From the NCBI RefSeq assembly GCF_021654135.1, contig NZ_JAKGSD010000015.1:1-64000 (forward strand): DNA of 64,000 bases. The letters are read 5' to 3'. The DNA comes from Amycolatopsis tucumanensis (GTDB lineage: Bacteria; Actinomycetota; Actinomycetes; Mycobacteriales; Pseudonocardiaceae). Below, piece by piece: positions 43,074 to 51,460 of the stretch (position 1 is the stretch's first letter; every line of letters starts with the position of its first letter). The notes under the pieces are model-generated. The model was given only the letters and a program-made list of their open reading frames with translations, was not told the DNA's origin and ran no database searches. The position numbers were made by a program, and so were the translations under genes.

Positions 43074-44135
43074 ATGAGTTCAAGAAAAGAGCCAGTTCCG
43101 ATCCTGCGCGACTACCTATATCTAGATGTCGACAAAGTGAAGTCAATCGCCGGACAGCTTGAGTGGGGCGTCCCAGAAGATACCAGTTTGTCCGAGAAGA
43201 CCGGTGGCAAGAGGAACTTGGGGTGGGATAAAGCGATCGGTCTCGGCGCAGAAAATAGCCGAGAAGTCATTACGCAACGGTCCGTGCTGGACAGTCTTTT
43301 CCCCGATCTTGAAGCCGTCCTAGAAGGCGCTTGGCTACAAGATGTTAGTGAATCGTTCCGAGCTGACAACCCTGGGTTGCACGACGAACTAAAAAAGAAA
43401 CATCCGGAGGGATCTTTAGTTCGCCTCACCGCTGATTGTTACTTGTTGGACAGTCAGTACCTGACGGAATCTTTTCTCAACCTTTCGCTCACGATCAACG
43501 GCGTGCAGTGGTTCGGATCGGAGGTCCTCGCGGCCGCGATGCGCGCCTTGCCTGACACCTCTGAGCAGGCGATTGAAGATGCGATATTGCAAATTCGCGG
43601 CCCCAAAGGCGCCGAGATTCCCGACCTCGGCGCCGCTGATGTCGAATCGCGGATGTACGACTTCGGATCTGACATTGGCATTTCTACGGATTACGTCCGT
43701 GCCCTAATGCGCACAATCCGGGGAATTGTACCTCCTGGCTTGAATATGTATGCATTTAGTAGCGGCGGCGATGGATCCGTCTCTATGGCTGCCCGACTTC
43801 AACGAGAACGGCGATACCTCGATGCCGATCCGGACGTCGTCGCGGCGAATTTTGGCCTGGACAGTCAGCCCTGGACTATCGTTGGCACGATAGGCCACTA
43901 TTCTAGTGGTGGAAGTGTTCAAACCGCGGAAGAAACGCCGGAGCAGCAGTTCGAAAATTTCATGCAAGGGACTGCTGAAAAGTTTAATCGCGGGAACTTT
44001 ATTAGACAAATGAGCACAACTCTCTCGCAGTTCGGGCGTCTAGGATTTCTCAACATCCCGCAGCATCCAGGCTTCACCATTGTTCCTATCGCTGTCTATC
44101 GAGCGGTAGCGCCAGTGGATACGGAGTCGCTCTGA
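43074..44135 (+). CDS. DUF6414-like protein, cargo of the tRNA-Pro element
   Basis: A 353-residue protein starting MSSRKEPVPILRDYLYLDVD. The N-terminal pattern REYLYLD.DKV.S...QL..GVPE and the following segments (LVRLTADCYLLDSQYLTESFL, GFLNIPQHPGFTIVPIAVY) match what I recall of the uncharacterised DUF6414 family. It has no signal peptide or membrane helix. Codon usage is clearly different from all neighbours (many A/T third positions, AAA, TTT, AAT), which points to recent transfer. As the only cargo gene of a mini-element, a defence, immunity or element-maintenance role is possible but not shown. Confidence 0.8.
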   Translation: MSSRKEPVPILRDYLYLDVDKVKSIAGQLEWGVPEDTSLSEKTGGKRNLGWDKAIGLGAENSREVITQRSVLDSLFPDLEAVLEGAWLQDVSESFRADNPGLHDELKKKHPEGSLVRLTADCYLLDSQYLTESFLNLSLTINGVQWFGSEVLAAAMRALPDTSEQAIEDAILQIRGPKGAEIPDLGAADVESRMYDFGSDIGISTDYVRALMRTIRGIVPPGLNMYAFSSGGDGSVSMAARLQRERRYLDADPDVVAANFGLDSQPWTIVGTIGHYSSGGSVQTAEETPEQQFENFMQGTAEKFNRGNFIRQMSTTLSQFGRLGFLNIPQHPGFTIVPIAVYRAVAPVDTESL

Positions 44136-44283
44136 GGAGTTCGTGTGGCGGTCGCTGGGGATACCACATTCATGCCACACGACACATCCAGGGCATGACA
44201 GGCACCGGCAAGCGTTGAGAGGAAAAACCGCAGGTCAGCGGCCATCGAAGGAGTCAGCGCCAGGCCGGGAGAGGGGCGAATAA

Positions 44284-44321
44284 GGTCAAGGGGTCGCAGG
44301 TTCAAATCCTGTCAGCCCGAC
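44284..44321 (+). other. attR: 38-bp copy of the tRNA-Pro 3' end
   Basis: Exact copy of 42328-42365. Upstream bases (GAATAA) do not continue the tRNA, so this is a 3' fragment only and not a second tRNA. Downstream is the apparent original tRNA terminator. Confidence 0.88.
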
Positions 44322-44350
44322 GGTCTGTGGGAGCCCCCTGGCTCTGGGTG

Positions 44351-44374
44351 AAAGCCCAGGTCAGCGGGCTTTTT
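44351..44374 (+). terminator. Intrinsic terminator, presumably the ancestral tRNA-Pro one
   Basis: AAAGCCC (44351-44357) and GGGCTTT (44366-44372) with an 8-nt loop, running into TTTT. It lies 30 bp beyond attR, where the tRNA terminator would be before insertion. Confidence 0.75.
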
Positions 44375-44871
44375 CGTGTTTCATTCGTGGTCGCTCAGCC
44401 TCGTCGATTTCAAGATCAGCAGGCGCGTGCAGGAGCGATTCTGGAGTGGATCATGCTTCCGGTGGCAAGTGGGGTCGCCTAACGGCTCCCGCTCGGCTGC
44501 TTCTTGGCCAACTGATTTGAATCGAAGACGCAACCATGCAAACACGTTCGCGTTTGTCTGACATGCGCTCATCGGGGGGAAAGCCCTACGAATGGCGCCA
44601 CGACTTCCAGGACCTGGGCCTGGTCTACCAACAGCGAGCCCAAGCCGCTGTCCGCCCTCACGTCAGGGGCCCCGGCGCGGCCGTGGACTGGACACCCAGC
44701 GGCACAAACTCCAGGTCGTGTGCACACCTCAGATCGACTTGCGCAGCGCCTGACGAGCCCCCGAGATCTCCGCGAGATCCAGAGCTCGATGGTGCGGGCT
44801 GGACCGTGATCGCTGGTGCGGACGGCCACCGGGCCGACAAAGGACATGTAGGTGGCCAAGCTCGATCGGTG
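44375..44871. other. No supported gene
   Basis: About 500 bp of intermediate GC content between the terminator and the small gene pair. An open frame on plus from 44536 exists but its translation before about residue 113 shows no coding character or repeats. It may be debris of earlier insertions at the same tRNA. Confidence 0.45.
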
Positions 44872-45180
44872 ATGCACACAGCTGCCACGGTCCGCCGGCG
44901 CGGTGCCCTGCTGGGGTCGCCGGGGCAGGATGGGGGTCATGAGTGGCGAGGTTTGCGTGACGGTTGGTGCGGCGAGCCTATTGCGTGGGCGCGAGTTGGC
45001 GATCCCGTGACGGGGCGGGAGTGGACTGAGCATGGCTGGGTGACCGTTACTGACCGGTTGTCTCCGGCTGAGGCGGTTCGCAAGTACGGTCCCATCACTG
45101 AGCTGGTGGTTGGTTTTGAGTCCGTCACCTACGGTGAGACCAAATTCGTTGCCAGGCTGCGCCCGGCGAGCAGTGTGTGA
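44872..45180 (+). CDS. Small hypothetical protein
   Basis: A 102-residue product from ATG 44872 (MHTAATVRRRGALLG), the better half being GRDGW-type sequence WARVGDPVTGREWTEHGWVTVTDRLSPAEAVRKYGP and VVGFESVTYGETKFVARLRP, which looks like a real folded protein. The frame is open from 44536, so the start is uncertain. The stop overlaps the next gene's GTG (GTGA), which supports both as coding. Such short proteins are common in actinomycete integrative elements; family not recognised. Confidence 0.5.
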   Translation: MHTAATVRRRGALLGSPGQDGGHEWRGLRDGWCGEPIAWARVGDPVTGREWTEHGWVTVTDRLSPAEAVRKYGPITELVVGFESVTYGETKFVARLRPASSV

Positions 45181-45623
45181 ACAAGAATCAGCAGCCGTGC
45201 GGAACGCACAGCAAGCGGTCTCAGGGGCGCTCGCGATGGGAGATCGAGCGGGCTGACGCGGCGGCCCGAAAGGCACGCGAGGAAGCGGAGGCTGCTGAAC
45301 AGTGGCAGTGCGAGATGACCACGTCGCCAGCTCTCGGTGCGGTGCTGGAAGTCAAGCCCTGGATGCTTGCTGATGACACGGTGTCCGATGTTGTCGACCG
45401 TTACACCGTCGAGCGCACCTACGCCGACCGGACGGTCCAGGCCACTGCGGACAGCGGGGACCGAGTGTTCCTCGCCCGCCACGAGTACACCGGCGGTTGG
45501 CACGTCATCTGCGGGCAGCCGACGTCTATGCGGCTGCCATGCCGAGGCGGCGGTGCTGGCGTGCCGTGCAGGGTGCGACACAAGCCAGGGTTGCAGCTGC
45601 GTGAGGACTCGTCGTGGACCTGA
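45177..45623 (+). CDS. Small hypothetical protein
   Basis: A 148-residue product, (GTG)NKNQQPCGTHSKRSQGRSRW at the start, then a charged helix ERADAAARKAREEAEAAEQW (coiled-coil-like), then VVDRYTVERTYADRTVQATA and RVFLARHEYTGGWHVICGQP, which suggests a small beta domain. Coupled to the preceding gene by GTGA. No known family. It lies between attR and the catabolic operon, convergent with the maleylacetate reductase gene. Confidence 0.5.
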   Translation: MNKNQQPCGTHSKRSQGRSRWEIERADAAARKAREEAEAAEQWQCEMTTSPALGAVLEVKPWMLADDTVSDVVDRYTVERTYADRTVQATADSGDRVFLARHEYTGGWHVICGQPTSMRLPCRGGGAGVPCRVRHKPGLQLREDSSWT

Positions 45624-45692
45624 CGCGGCAAGGCATGTCACCCGAGTTGGTTGGTGTCGATGACGCAGGTAGTGGTTCGTCCGCACTCTCGA

Positions 45693-46748
45693 TCAGGCGG
45701 GGGTGCCGGACCAGGCAGCTTCGAGGAGGTCGGTGAGGTCCCGAAGGTCGGCCGGGCGGGGGTTGGCGTAGGGCGCGGTCAGTGTTTCTTCAGCGATTGC
45801 GCGGAGCTGAGCCCGGCTGACCCCGAGCTCAGCGAGGCTGGTGGGGGCGCCCAGTTCGGTGACCAGCTTGTGCAGGGCGGCTACGGCGACGGGTGCGTCG
45901 AGTGCTCGGGCCACAGCGGCAGCCGCGTGTGGTGCTGCGGGCAGGTTGAACGCGGCGACGTGCGGCAGCATCACGGCGTGCGTCTCGGCGTGGGGCAGGT
46001 CGAGCATGCCGCCGAGCACGTGGCAGAGCTTGTGGTGGAGGCCCATCGTCGTCGCGCCGAGGCAGGCTCCGCACAGCCACGCGCCCTCCAGTGCGGTCGC
46101 CCGTGCGGCACCGTCGGATGCGCCGGTACGGAGAACTGGTAGCGCCTCGGCGAGGTCGCGGATTCCGCGTTCCGCCATGGCCGCTACTGGCGGGGAACTG
46201 TCCGGTGCGTACAGCGCTTCCACCGCGTGGGCGATCGCGTTGAGTCCACTGGTGGCGGCGACGGCGGCGGGTACCGTCGCCGTCAGTTCCGGGTCGTAGA
46301 TCACGGCCCGGGGCAGAACCGAACGATCCCGTCCGGTCCGTTTGCGGGAGTCCTCGGTGATTCCCCAGACCGGGGTCATCTCGGATCCCGCGTAGGTCGT
46401 CGGCAACGCGACGTAGGGCAAGCCGGCGCGCAGGGACAGGGCCTTGGCCAAGCCGATCGTCGAGCCGCCGCCGGCGGCGACGCAGCCGTCGGCCCCCAGT
46501 TCGGTGGCGACCTCGACGGCGTCGATGACCGTAGCCAGTGGGACGTGCATCCGTGCCCGTTCGTAGACGCCGACGGCGCGGTCTCCCAGGATGGCCGTCG
46601 CACGTCTGGCGAGATCGTGCTGAGTGGGCGTGGACAGCACGAGGATTCGGCGCAGGCCGACGTGGTTTGTCTCTTCGGCCAGCCGGGCGACTGAGCCCGC
46701 GCCGAAGACGACGCGTGCCGGCAGAGTCTCGTAGACCGCAGCGCTCAC
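45693..46748 (-). CDS. Maleylacetate reductase
   Basis: A 351-residue iron-type alcohol dehydrogenase that reduces maleylacetate to 3-oxoadipate with NAD(P)H. Motifs: RVVFGAGSVARLAEE, VAAGGGSTIGLAKALSLRAG, ALPTTYAGSEMTPVWGITE, and the metal-ligand histidines in GLHHKLCHVLGG and LPHAETHAVMLPH. The start GTG 46748 overlaps the dioxygenase stop by four bases. It is the last gene of the cyclase-fusion-dioxygenase operon and completes the hydroxyquinol route. Confidence 0.93.
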   Translation of the reverse strand: MSAAVYETLPARVVFGAGSVARLAEETNHVGLRRILVLSTPTQHDLARRATAILGDRAVGVYERARMHVPLATVIDAVEVATELGADGCVAAGGGSTIGLAKALSLRAGLPYVALPTTYAGSEMTPVWGITEDSRKRTGRDRSVLPRAVIYDPELTATVPAAVAATSGLNAIAHAVEALYAPDSSPPVAAMAERGIRDLAEALPVLRTGASDGAARATALEGAWLCGACLGATTMGLHHKLCHVLGGMLDLPHAETHAVMLPHVAAFNLPAAPHAAAAVARALDAPVAVAALHKLVTELGAPTSLAELGVSRAQLRAIAEETLTAPYANPRPADLRDLTDLLEAAWSGTPA

Positions 46749-47605
46749 GTGACGGCCCGCCTCAGCCGGATGTCGAACCGTGCCCGGCGGAAGGGCGTGG
46801 TGACTCCGAACCGCTCGGCCTCTGCTGGGTCGGTCACCTCGGTGAAGTCGGTGACCAAACTCGAACGAACCGCGAAGACCGCGTCGCTGTCCACATAGGG
46901 TCCATTCGCGACGAACATGTGCGTGGTCAGCGGTTCGTGGCCGGCGGCATCGGCGATCACGTGGATGTGCGCGGGCCGGTAGGGGTGCCGGGCGGTTGCG
47001 GCGAGCAGTGCGCCGACGGGCCCGTCGGTCGGGATCGGGTAGTGGCTCGGCACGACCGTGCGGAACCAGAACTCGCCGTGTTCGTCGGTGTGGAAGAACC
47101 CGCGACCGTTGCCGGCGGGCTGGCTGTCGGGCTGCTGGACGTCGTAGAAGCCGTTCTCGTCGCATTGCCAGACGTCGATCGTGGCCCCGCCCAGGGGGCT
47201 GCCGTCGAGGTCGGCCACCGATCCGGTGATCACACAGGGCGTGCCCGTCCCGATCAGGTCGATGGAGTCGCCGAGCTTCCGGAGAGGGGAGTCGACCATG
47301 TGGAAGGGGCCCAGAACCGTCGACTCGGTGCCCAGGTCGCCGCCGTTGATCGTCTCGACGACCATCGAGATGCCGAGAACGTCGGACAGCAGTACGAACT
47401 CCTGCCGCGTCTCGTCGGTCTTGTGCCCGACCGCGGTCAGGAACTCGATGGCCTGTTCCCATTCCCGGTTCGTGAGCCGCAGTTCCCGGACCGCGGCATG
47501 GATGTGGCGGGTGATCGTTTCGAGAATCGCTTTCAGCCGTGGGTCCGGGGTGTCGGCGAAGCTGGTCAGGACCGCGCCGAGGACGGTTTCGTCGTTGAGA
47601 TCCAT
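46745..47605 (-). CDS. Hydroxyquinol 1,2-dioxygenase (intradiol)
   Basis: A 286-residue Fe(III) intradiol dioxygenase that opens hydroxyquinol (1,2,4-trihydroxybenzene) to maleylacetate. N-terminal helical dimer region: LTNREWEQAIEFLTAVGHKT. Iron ligands lie in DENGFYDVQQ (Tyr), VPSHYPIPTDGPVG (Tyr), and RPAHIHVIA (two His). The assignment as hydroxyquinol rather than catechol enzyme rests on the adjacent maleylacetate reductase. ATG 47605 overlaps the fusion gene's TGA by one base. Confidence 0.92.
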   Translation of the reverse strand: MDLNDETVLGAVLTSFADTPDPRLKAILETITRHIHAAVRELRLTNREWEQAIEFLTAVGHKTDETRQEFVLLSDVLGISMVVETINGGDLGTESTVLGPFHMVDSPLRKLGDSIDLIGTGTPCVITGSVADLDGSPLGGATIDVWQCDENGFYDVQQPDSQPAGNGRGFFHTDEHGEFWFRTVVPSHYPIPTDGPVGALLAATARHPYRPAHIHVIADAAGHEPLTTHMFVANGPYVDSDAVFAVRSSLVTDFTEVTDPAEAERFGVTTPFRRARFDIRLRRAVT

Positions 47606-50289
47606 CAAGCACCTCGCTTGCGGTCGGCGAGCTTGGCCGCGAACCAGTCCGCGACGAGGGCGCTGCGTTCGCTCGAGTGGTTGTAGATCGTGTGCTCGCC
47701 GTCGTCCCACACCCTCAGGGTGACGTCGCCGTGATGAGTAGCGGCATCGAGGAACGGCTGTTGTTCGTCGAGGCTGACGAGGGGGTCCTGCCCGCCGTGC
47801 AGGACCAGCACGGGGCAGTCGATGCGATCTTCGGACCGTAGTGCGATCCGGTCGAAGTTGTCCTGGATCGAAGCCTGGTCGCTCGTGCCGAGCATTGCGG
47901 CAGCCTGCTCGAGGTATGTGCGGAAGGTGAGCAGCCGTGGCCGGGCCGGAGCACCGTTGACGCACACCGCCGCGACGCGCGGGTCGGACGCGGCCGTGGT
48001 GGCGGCATACAACCCGCCGTTGCTGTTGCCCCACAGGCCGACGGGGCCGAGGTCCTCGCGCTCGACGAGGTGATCGACGAAGGTCCGGTACGCGGCGCGC
48101 ACGTCGGCGTCCAGCAGCACTCCTCCCTCGAGCCGTGTCCGGCCCTGCCCCGGCCCCTCGGCCAGAAGCGCCGCGAGACCGCGGCGGTTCAGGGCGTCGG
48201 CTTGCCGGAGATACGCCGGGCCCCATCCACTTTGGCCGCCGACGACGACGACCGTGCCCAGCACCGGGCCGCGCGGCAGCAGCAGCCAGCCGAACATCCG
48301 GCCGTCCGCGAAGGGAATCTCCACCTCTTGGCAGCGCGGCGGCCGCAACGCTCCGGTCTTCCGCGTCTCGGCGGCGGACAAGGCCGCGGCTCTCGCGGAG
48401 ACGGTAGCCGTCAGCCGGGAGTAGAGCGCACGCTTGCGGTCACTGTCGGAGTTGAACGCCATCTGGGCGAACACCAGGCAGGCGACCGCCGCTCGGTACG
48501 CCTCGTCCGCGCTCACCGTCCAGCCGTCCCGGGCGGCGTCGGCCGCGCGCCGAAGGTGGCGGTCGGCAAGTCCCTCGGCTGCGGCATCCCAAGCCGTTCC
48601 GGCGGAGGTGAGGCGCTGAAGTTCGAGCACGTCGCCGAAGTCCATGCCGTAGTCGAGCATCCGCGTCGGCGGCATCGCCCGCCAGAGCACCTCGGCCGGA
48701 GGGAGTTCGGCCGTGGTGGTCCGGCCGTCGCCGAGCCAGTGCAGGCGGGTCCGGAGGTCGTCGACAGCCGCCGGGAGGTCGGCGAGGGCACCAGCCCAGA
48801 ACAGGTGGAAGTCCGGCCGTCCGATGAACGCCTCCACCTCGTTGTCCCGCAGGAACGCGGCGTAGGTGCCATCCACGTCGTCGACATCCGTGCCGGGTAC
48901 CGCGATGACGACGCCGAGGCGGTCGAGGAAGCCCCGGTGGGCCGGGGACAGCACCGGCCGCGGGTCGGTCGCGCTGACCAGGCTGAATCCCCGTCCTACG
49001 ACGTCGTCGAACCTGCCCTTCACCCCATCCTTGCTCACGATTCCCTGGGGAGCCAGGGTCCCGGCCAGCGGGGCCGGTCGCCCGTCCGGTCCGTGGTGGA
49101 CGACTCCGGTATCGAGCGTCGGGAACGGCGGCGGTGGCGGTGCGGTGCCGTCACGGAACGCCTGGTCGCGAGCGGCCGCGGCGGCGGGGTCGTGAGTGTT
49201 CGCCACGCGCCCCAGCGCGCTGGAGATCTCCGTGATCGCGGTGGCGTGAGGGCGGCGCTCGGCTTCGTAGGTGTCCAGCAGCTCATCGCCGGCGAGGCCG
49301 CTTAGGACGAGGTCCAGCTTCCAGCCCAGGGTGAGCCCGTCTCGCATTCCGGAGCAGGCGCCTTGCCCCATGTAGGGCGGGGTGGTGTGCGCCGCGTCGC
49401 CGATCAGGAACACCCGGCCCTGCCGCCAGGTCTCGGCGATCCTGCCCTCGAAGGTGTACACCACCTGGCGCAGGATCCGGACGTCCTCCGGCCCGAGGCC
49501 GTGGGTCTCCCGCAGCCACGTCCAGGCGAATTCGGGGCGTTCGAACTCGGCGGCGTCCTCACCACGCAGGACCGCCAGCTCGAACCGTTGCCGGCTCTTT
49601 CCGATCGGCATGTGCATCGAGCCGCGGACCGGGTCGCAGTACTGGGTGAGGCTCATGAACCGCTCGGGCAGCGGCCGCAGCCGCTCGGTGTCGAGGTTGA
49701 GCCACCGGTCGTCGACACCGTTGTCGGTGCGCTCGATGCCGAGCGAGGCGCGGACGAAGCTGTTGGCGCCATCCGCGCCCACCAGGTATTTCGCGGTGAC
49801 GCCCCGTTCCTCGCCGCCATGCGACCACTGACCGGTGCGGGACTGGGTCCACGGCCGCGCGGCCAGTTCGACGCCGTCGTCGTGGGGCCGGACAGCGACC
49901 ACCGCCCAGCCCTGGTTGACCTCGACGTGGCCCGACGCCCGCACGTGGGAGTCGATCGCGTCCTCGATGTCGGGCTGGTAGATCGACAGGTGCGCGGGAT
50001 GACCGCATGAGCTGCCACTCCAATCCAGTTCGAGGAGCAGTTCGCCCGAACCGTTGAGGTACCGGTAGCTCGACAGGGGAAGCGCGTCCCGGAGGGCGTG
50101 GTCGAGGTCACCGACGGCCTGGACGATGCGCGCGGTCTCGCCGTCGATGTGCGTCAGGCGCGGCAGACCGTACAGCGCGGGCCAGCGCTCGAACACCACC
50201 ACCGAATGCCCGGCCTTGCCCAGGGCGGATGCCAGAACGAGCCCGGAGGGGCCGTATCCGACGACCGCAACGTCGTAGTCGTGGTTCAC
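47605..50289 (-). CDS. FAD monooxygenase fused to alpha/beta hydrolase
   Basis: One 894-residue frame with two enzymes. Residues 1 to ~520 are an MhpA/PheA-type flavin hydroxylase: VAVVGYGPSGLVLASALG, LVGADGANSFVRASLG, and FLIGDAAHTTPPYMGQG. Residues ~590-894 are an alpha/beta hydrolase of the FrsA/dihydroxypseudooxynicotine-hydrolase look: VVVGGQSGWGPAYLRQADAL, nucleophile Ser756 in GLWGNSNGG, Asp835 in VLHGGQDPLV and His866 in DDGEHTIYN. Both active sites appear intact and no stop or frameshift separates them. In the operon order the product should be hydroxyquinol, so I infer C-C (or ester) cleavage of an acyl side chain plus ring hydroxylation in one protein. Confidence 0.9.
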   Translation of the reverse strand: MNHDYDVAVVGYGPSGLVLASALGKAGHSVVVFERWPALYGLPRLTHIDGETARIVQAVGDLDHALRDALPLSSYRYLNGSGELLLELDWSGSSCGHPAHLSIYQPDIEDAIDSHVRASGHVEVNQGWAVVAVRPHDDGVELAARPWTQSRTGQWSHGGEERGVTAKYLVGADGANSFVRASLGIERTDNGVDDRWLNLDTERLRPLPERFMSLTQYCDPVRGSMHMPIGKSRQRFELAVLRGEDAAEFERPEFAWTWLRETHGLGPEDVRILRQVVYTFEGRIAETWRQGRVFLIGDAAHTTPPYMGQGACSGMRDGLTLGWKLDLVLSGLAGDELLDTYEAERRPHATAITEISSALGRVANTHDPAAAAARDQAFRDGTAPPPPPFPTLDTGVVHHGPDGRPAPLAGTLAPQGIVSKDGVKGRFDDVVGRGFSLVSATDPRPVLSPAHRGFLDRLGVVIAVPGTDVDDVDGTYAAFLRDNEVEAFIGRPDFHLFWAGALADLPAAVDDLRTRLHWLGDGRTTTAELPPAEVLWRAMPPTRMLDYGMDFGDVLELQRLTSAGTAWDAAAEGLADRHLRRAADAARDGWTVSADEAYRAAVACLVFAQMAFNSDSDRKRALYSRLTATVSARAAALSAAETRKTGALRPPRCQEVEIPFADGRMFGWLLLPRGPVLGTVVVVGGQSGWGPAYLRQADALNRRGLAALLAEGPGQGRTRLEGGVLLDADVRAAYRTFVDHLVEREDLGPVGLWGNSNGGLYAATTAASDPRVAAVCVNGAPARPRLLTFRTYLEQAAAMLGTSDQASIQDNFDRIALRSEDRIDCPVLVLHGGQDPLVSLDEQQPFLDAATHHGDVTLRVWDDGEHTIYNHSSERSALVADWFAAKLADRKRGA

Positions 50290-50415
50290 GATGAGTTCTC
50301 CCGTCGGCCCGGAGCGGTTGCGCTCCTTCGAATCGACGTGGACGGTAGGCCGGAAGCCGGGGTGTGCCGATCCGTTTCGCGCCGGCCCGATCCACCTCGC
50401 GACGCGAGTTCCCGG

Positions 50416-51408
50416 CTAGACGGTTGCGACGCCGCTGACCGGAGAGCCGACGGCACCGGGGAGCCGAAGCGGGGGCGCCGTCAGCAGGAAGCGGGCCCGC
50501 TCGTGCTGCCGCAGCCATCGAGCGAGGTCCGCCAGATACCACATCTCGCCCAGCGGTATTCCCTGCTTGAAGAGGCAGTGGGTGTGCAGCGGGAGCACGG
50601 ACTCCGCCCCAGGGGCCGGGTTCAGGCTGAAGGGCTCCACCGCGACGTTGTCGGCCACGATCGCCGAGAGCCCGCAGTCGGTGATCCACTGCAGCAGGCG
50701 GTGGTCCTGGCTGTCCAGTACGGCACAGCTGCCGTCCAGCGTCTCCTGTGTCAGGTCGTCGCCGAGGTCGAGCATGATCGCGGTGAGTCCGGTGTGGAGG
50801 CACAGGATGTCACCGGCCTCGACGGTCACGTCCTGCGCTTCCATGATCTCCATGAGCATCTCGTAGCCGACGGCGACGCGCTGATGGCCGACCGCCTGTT
50901 CCAGGTCGATCAGCACACCTCGGCCCTGAACCCCGGTCTGGGCGATGGTTTCGATGCCGAGCGCGCCGGCGTGCGGTGGCACTGAGCCGTCCGGGGCGCC
51001 GACCACGTCGATGTCCGCCCGGTAACCGTTGTAGTAGCAGATCGCAGGCTCGCCGGTGCCGTCGAGATCGAAGACGGCCCCGTGGTGGGCGAAGGAGTCC
51101 CACTGGGTCGAGTACTGCAGGTGGAGGACTGCGAGGTCGTCGCTGACGACGTCGGGCACGGTGGGTAGGAAGCGGTGGTTGTGGCCGAGCGGGGTGCTGC
51201 TGAGCACCGGTGGCTTGCGCGGCCCAGCGGCATACTCGCCACGAGGGAAGTCGAGCGGGAGGCTGAGCGGGAAGGCGATCCCTTCCCGAACCTCCCGGGT
51301 GGCGGCGAGGCGCCGTTCGGCTGTGATCAGGTTCAGGCGGCCGAGCTGGTCGTCGTCACCGAACTCGCCCCAGTTCGAGCCTTCCGGGCGTTGTGTCCAT
51401 CGCGTCAT
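50416..51408 (-). CDS. Cyclase-family metal-dependent hydrolase
   Basis: A 330-residue protein of the kynurenine-formamidase-like cyclase family. It starts MTRWTQRPEGSNWGEFGDDDQLG and has STQWDSFAHHGAVFDLDGTG, the family's T-x-W/H-D-x-x-x-H-x-G type metal motif, and GDILCLHTGLTA. AGGAGG lies just before ATG 51408. Actinobacterial relatives hydrolyse amides or lactones. First gene of the minus operon leading to maleylacetate, with 126 bp before the fusion gene. Confidence 0.9.
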   Translation of the reverse strand: MTRWTQRPEGSNWGEFGDDDQLGRLNLITAERRLAATREVREGIAFPLSLPLDFPRGEYAAGPRKPPVLSSTPLGHNHRFLPTVPDVVSDDLAVLHLQYSTQWDSFAHHGAVFDLDGTGEPAICYYNGYRADIDVVGAPDGSVPPHAGALGIETIAQTGVQGRGVLIDLEQAVGHQRVAVGYEMLMEIMEAQDVTVEAGDILCLHTGLTAIMLDLGDDLTQETLDGSCAVLDSQDHRLLQWITDCGLSAIVADNVAVEPFSLNPAPGAESVLPLHTHCLFKQGIPLGEMWYLADLARWLRQHERARFLLTAPPLRLPGAVGSPVSGVATV

Positions 51409-51429
51409 GGGTTTCCTCCTGGTTTGTCT

Positions 51430-51446
51430 GGCCGCCTGAGGCGGCC
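51430..51446. promoter_or_regulatory. Dyad between cyclase operon and LacI gene
   Basis: GGCCGCC-TGA-GGCGGCC, two perfect 7-bp arms, in the 52-bp divergent gap between the cyclase ATG (51408) and the LacI start (51461). It could be an operator or a chance GC-rich dyad; it does not share the CTGGNAANNTTNCCAG pattern seen at 53707 and 53845. Confidence 0.4.
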
Positions 51447-51460
51447 CGTACGATGTGCGC

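Noticed and set aside
42366..44283. Integrase or excisionase gene inside the tRNA-Pro element
   Set aside because: No frame has the R-H-R-Y signature or a recombinase-like length; the open frames at 42297-43146 on both strands are by-products of the inverted repeats.
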